Of a stretch of DNA of 55,622 nucleotides, positions 53,561 to 55,622 are shown piece after piece (positions within the stretch are counted from its first letter, which is position 1; each line of letters opens with the position of its first letter). Under the pieces are notes generated by a model that did not search any database, had not been told where the DNA came from, and saw only the letters and a program-made list of their open reading frames with translations. The DNA is from an uncultured Myxococcales bacterium (GTDB lineage: Bacteria > Myxococcota_A > UBA9042), in NCBI GenBank assembly GCA_903840165.1, contig CAIMEY010000079.1, forward strand, positions 1 to 55,622. The letters run 5' to 3'. The position numbers and the translations under genes are program-made.

Positions 53561-55144
53561 ATGGTATATCAAGCCTCTAATTTCCTGGAATTCTTAGACA
53601 AAGAGAAAGTGGTGCAACGACTGTGGGCCCGCGACGCGACGCTCTTTAGCGACGACCCCGTGGTCCAGCGCAAGATTCGCGACCGACTCGGCTGGCTCTT
53701 CGCAGTGCCGGCGATGCGCGTAGAGGTCGAGCGGCTGACGACGCTGGCCAAGACCGTACTGCGACAGCGACACGACCGAGCCTTGGTGCTGGGGATGGGC
53801 GGTTCGTCGCTCTGGCCAGAAGTAGTGGGCAAGCATCTTCGCGGAACTAATGGCTTGCTGCTCAGAGTGCTCGACAGCACGCACCCCGAAGCCGTGGCTG
53901 ATGCCCTTGCTTGGTGCAAGCTTGGCAAGCCGCTGTTCGTGTATGCGACGAAATCGGGCGGAACGATTGAGCCACTTAGTATGTATCGCTTTTTTCGCAG
54001 TCACTATCCCGACGGCCAGGACTTCGTTGCCATTACCGACCCTGGCTCTGGGCTGCAAGCCCTTGCTAAGGCTGAGGAATTTCGTGATGTCTTCTTGAAC
54101 CCACCGGACATCGGCGGTCGTTTTTCAGCCGCCAGCCTGTTTGGGCTTGTGCCAGCCGCACTTGCCGGCGTTCGATTGCACGATGCGCTGACGAAAGTAC
54201 AGGAAGCCCTGGAAGCCTGCCGCGATGACGACGTGGCGGGCAATCCAGGCTGCGTTCTTGGCGTCCAGATGGCCGAGGCGTATCGCAGCGGACGGTGGCA
54301 ACTCCGCCTAGCGCTTAGCAAAGATGTGCGCGGGTTCGGCGCCTGGGTGGAACAACTCGTCGCAGAGTCGACCGGCAAACAAGGACATGGGCTGCTGCCC
54401 GTGTGCGGCGGTGTCGATGGAAACGGACCTGAACTCGCTGAAAAATTAGGACATTGCCTCGTTTGCGGTATCACGACGTTCCAGCACCCGGACGAACCGT
54501 TCGTCGCGCGGAGCGATGAGGCCGGCGTCCCGAGTGCGAGCCAGGTCATTCCCGATCCAACCGACCTGTGGACGGAAATCGTGCGCTGGGAGTTTGGCAC
54601 GACGATTTGTGGATTGCTTCTTGGAATCAACCCCTTCGACGAACCAGATGTGACATCCGCAAAACTCGCGACGCAGGAACTGCTGGCGGGAACGCGTCTA
54701 CCGGCAACGCCGAGCCGAGAAGCCGAAGTAGGCCAAATTGCCGATTTGCCCCGCGCACTTGCACCAGAGCTGACGACTCTTAACGCGGACGACTACTTGG
54801 CCGTTCTGGCTTATGTGGCACCTACAACCCAAAACCTCCAGCGTTTAGAGAACTTGCGCGTCGAACTTCAGGCGCGCACGTCCGCGGCGGTTACGGTGCA
54901 GGTCGGGCCGCGGTATCTGCATTCGACCGGGCAGTTCTACAAGGGGGGGCTAGCCAAGGGGGTGTTTGCCGTGGTGCAGGACTTCTCGCGGATTGGTAGT
55001 ACAACGAGTGATCTCATTATTCCTCAAAGTGATTTTTCATTCGGCAGGCTGATTCAAGCCCAGGCCGATGGCGATGTGGCCGTGCTGCGGAGCCGTCAGA
55101 AGCCGGTGGTCGTGCTTAGAATCGTCGACAAATTGGTGCCATGA
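53561..55144 (+). CDS. pgi: Glucose-6-phosphate isomerase
   Basis: A 527-aa protein. The ATG at 53561 is preferred to the TTG at 53546. It shows the SIS-domain pattern VLGMGGSSLWPEV, KSGGTIEPLSMY, GGRFSAASLFGLVPAALAG, and a C-terminal STGQFYKGG catalytic stretch, which fit bacterial Pgi of the branch found with transaldolase (as in TalPgi). Here it stands alone. It converts glucose-6-phosphate and fructose-6-phosphate. Its first codons overlap a degenerate copy of the promoter-like motif, so a later start is conceivable. Confidence 0.82.
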   Translation: MVYQASNFLEFLDKEKVVQRLWARDATLFSDDPVVQRKIRDRLGWLFAVPAMRVEVERLTTLAKTVLRQRHDRALVLGMGGSSLWPEVVGKHLRGTNGLLLRVLDSTHPEAVADALAWCKLGKPLFVYATKSGGTIEPLSMYRFFRSHYPDGQDFVAITDPGSGLQALAKAEEFRDVFLNPPDIGGRFSAASLFGLVPAALAGVRLHDALTKVQEALEACRDDDVAGNPGCVLGVQMAEAYRSGRWQLRLALSKDVRGFGAWVEQLVAESTGKQGHGLLPVCGGVDGNGPELAEKLGHCLVCGITTFQHPDEPFVARSDEAGVPSASQVIPDPTDLWTEIVRWEFGTTICGLLLGINPFDEPDVTSAKLATQELLAGTRLPATPSREAEVGQIADLPRALAPELTTLNADDYLAVLAYVAPTTQNLQRLENLRVELQARTSAAVTVQVGPRYLHSTGQFYKGGLAKGVFAVVQDFSRIGSTTSDLIIPQSDFSFGRLIQAQADGDVAVLRSRQKPVVVLRIVDKLVP

Positions 55145-55195
55145 CGCCCCGCGCAGTTGGTGGCAGCGCGACGGTATCGCTTTGGGAGCGTGAAC

Positions 55196-55444
55196 ATGGG
55201 GCATCTGCACTTGGAACACCTGACAGCGAAACCCATGCTCATGTTGGTTTTGGCGATTGTGCTTGGGGTACTTGTCTTTCGGGCTACCAAGCACTTGGTC
55301 ATGGCGGCGGTGTCGCTGGCTGTCGCGGCGGCTGTGGTTATTTATGTGTTTGATATTGTTACACTTCAACAGGTTGAACATGCGGCCGTGTCGCTCAAGG
55401 ACAGGGCTCAGCGAACGTTGGACGGGGCCAAGGGGGGCGAGTAG
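55196..55444 (+). CDS. Small two-helix membrane protein
   Basis: An 82-aa protein; the ATG at 55196 has GGGAG upstream. There are two hydrophobic helices (about 12-31 and 33-52) and a short charged C-terminal amphipathic tail. I do not recognise it. It follows pgi by 51 bases and may be co-transcribed. Confidence 0.55.
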   Translation: MGHLHLEHLTAKPMLMLVLAIVLGVLVFRATKHLVMAAVSLAVAAAVVIYVFDIVTLQQVEHAAVSLKDRAQRTLDGAKGGE

Positions 55445-55459
55445 CGGCGCATCTTCGCG

Positions 55460-55490
55460 TTGTATATCAAACCCCTAACTCCTCTATTTT
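55460..55490 (+). promoter_or_regulatory. Promoter-like motif, copy H
   Basis: TTGTAT, then ATCAAACCCCTAACTCCT (18), CTATTT, or TATTTT with one more base. It lies across the last codons and stop of the minus-strand gene below, so it faces into that gene. Confidence 0.4.
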
Positions 55491-55622
55491 AGGCTCCTTT
55501 TCGGCATCACCATCCCCGATCCTCCCCCACAGCCCGTCGACCGCCGCGTCCCGAATCAGCCACGGCCCCGGCGGCAGAAACGAGTATGCCGGCAACTTCG
55601 GCTCCAACCGCTCACCGTTGCG
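55467..55622 (-). CDS. C-terminal end of an unidentified gene (partial)
   Basis: Reading from the right edge on the minus strand gives 51 open codons to a TGA at 55467-55469, ending GDAEKEPKIEELGV. The stretch SFLPPGPWLIRDAAVDGLWG has real protein character, and the third positions are GC-rich. The start lies beyond the window. The stop falls inside promoter-like motif H. Family unknown. Confidence 0.5.
   Translation of the reverse strand, partial: RNGERLEPKLPAYSFLPPGPWLIRDAAVDGLWGRIGDGDAEKEPKIEELGV

Overview
The window is GC-rich bacterial DNA. It most resembles a Myxococcota or Bradymonadota-type (former Deltaproteobacteria) genome. The main clue is a very large lipoprotein made of Dictyostelium-type CTDC cysteine repeats with an Asp-rich N-terminus; the neighbours (DHA2 pump, YfgM/BamB-like pair, prohibitin, FluC) fit but are not diagnostic. 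This is inference from gene content only.

Left part (1 to about 21.08 kb): an integrated mobile element. It holds a ubiquitin-like conjugation cassette (Ubl, E2, JAMM peptidase, E1; 219-2847), a CHC2/Toprim primase, two small Cys-pair proteins, a SprT-like zincin, several unassigned small genes and a decayed tyrosine integrase. Next comes a tight five-gene operon (9600-19303): a UPF1-like SF1 helicase, an 868-aa protein with a degenerate PLD-like core, a coiled-coil protein, a ClpB-like AAA+ unfoldase and an NrdG-like radical SAM protein. After it lie an AAA_14/DUF4143 ATPase and an excisionase-like HTH gene. The element ends at a 42-bp 3' fragment of a tRNA-Arg(CCG) gene (21038-21079), a classic attR. 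The intact tRNA should lie left of the window.

Middle (21.1-22.6 kb): a wrecked second copy of the AAA_14 gene, with a nonsense codon, a frameshift and two different small insertion elements, each flanked by a 4-bp duplication. The larger (237 bp, flanked by CTAG) belongs to a family with two more copies at 29.3 kb and 37.9 kb, both placed on the TAG stop codons of genes.

Right part (22.6-55.6 kb): chromosomal backbone. Genes include a sugar-nucleotide epimerase, an HNH-like protein split by a long Ala/Lys linker, a MarR-EmrA-EmrB efflux operon, a polytopic membrane protein, a CPBP protease, a phosphoesterase, an aminotransferase, the YfgM/BamB-like pair, a DksA-like protein, an EamA exporter, FluC, a prohibitin, a lipoprotein, a cyclophilin lipoprotein, the 3579-aa CTDC lipoprotein and a glucose-6-phosphate isomerase. 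A promoter-like motif (TTGTATAGCAA, then CTAACT, then an AT-rich hexamer exactly 18 bp after TTGTAT) recurs eight times here and was not found left of the tRNA fragment.

Most likely under-described systems: the helicase/PLD-like/coiled-coil/Clp/radical-SAM operon, the Ubl cassette coupled to a primase, the CTAG-targeting mini-element family and the recurring promoter motif.
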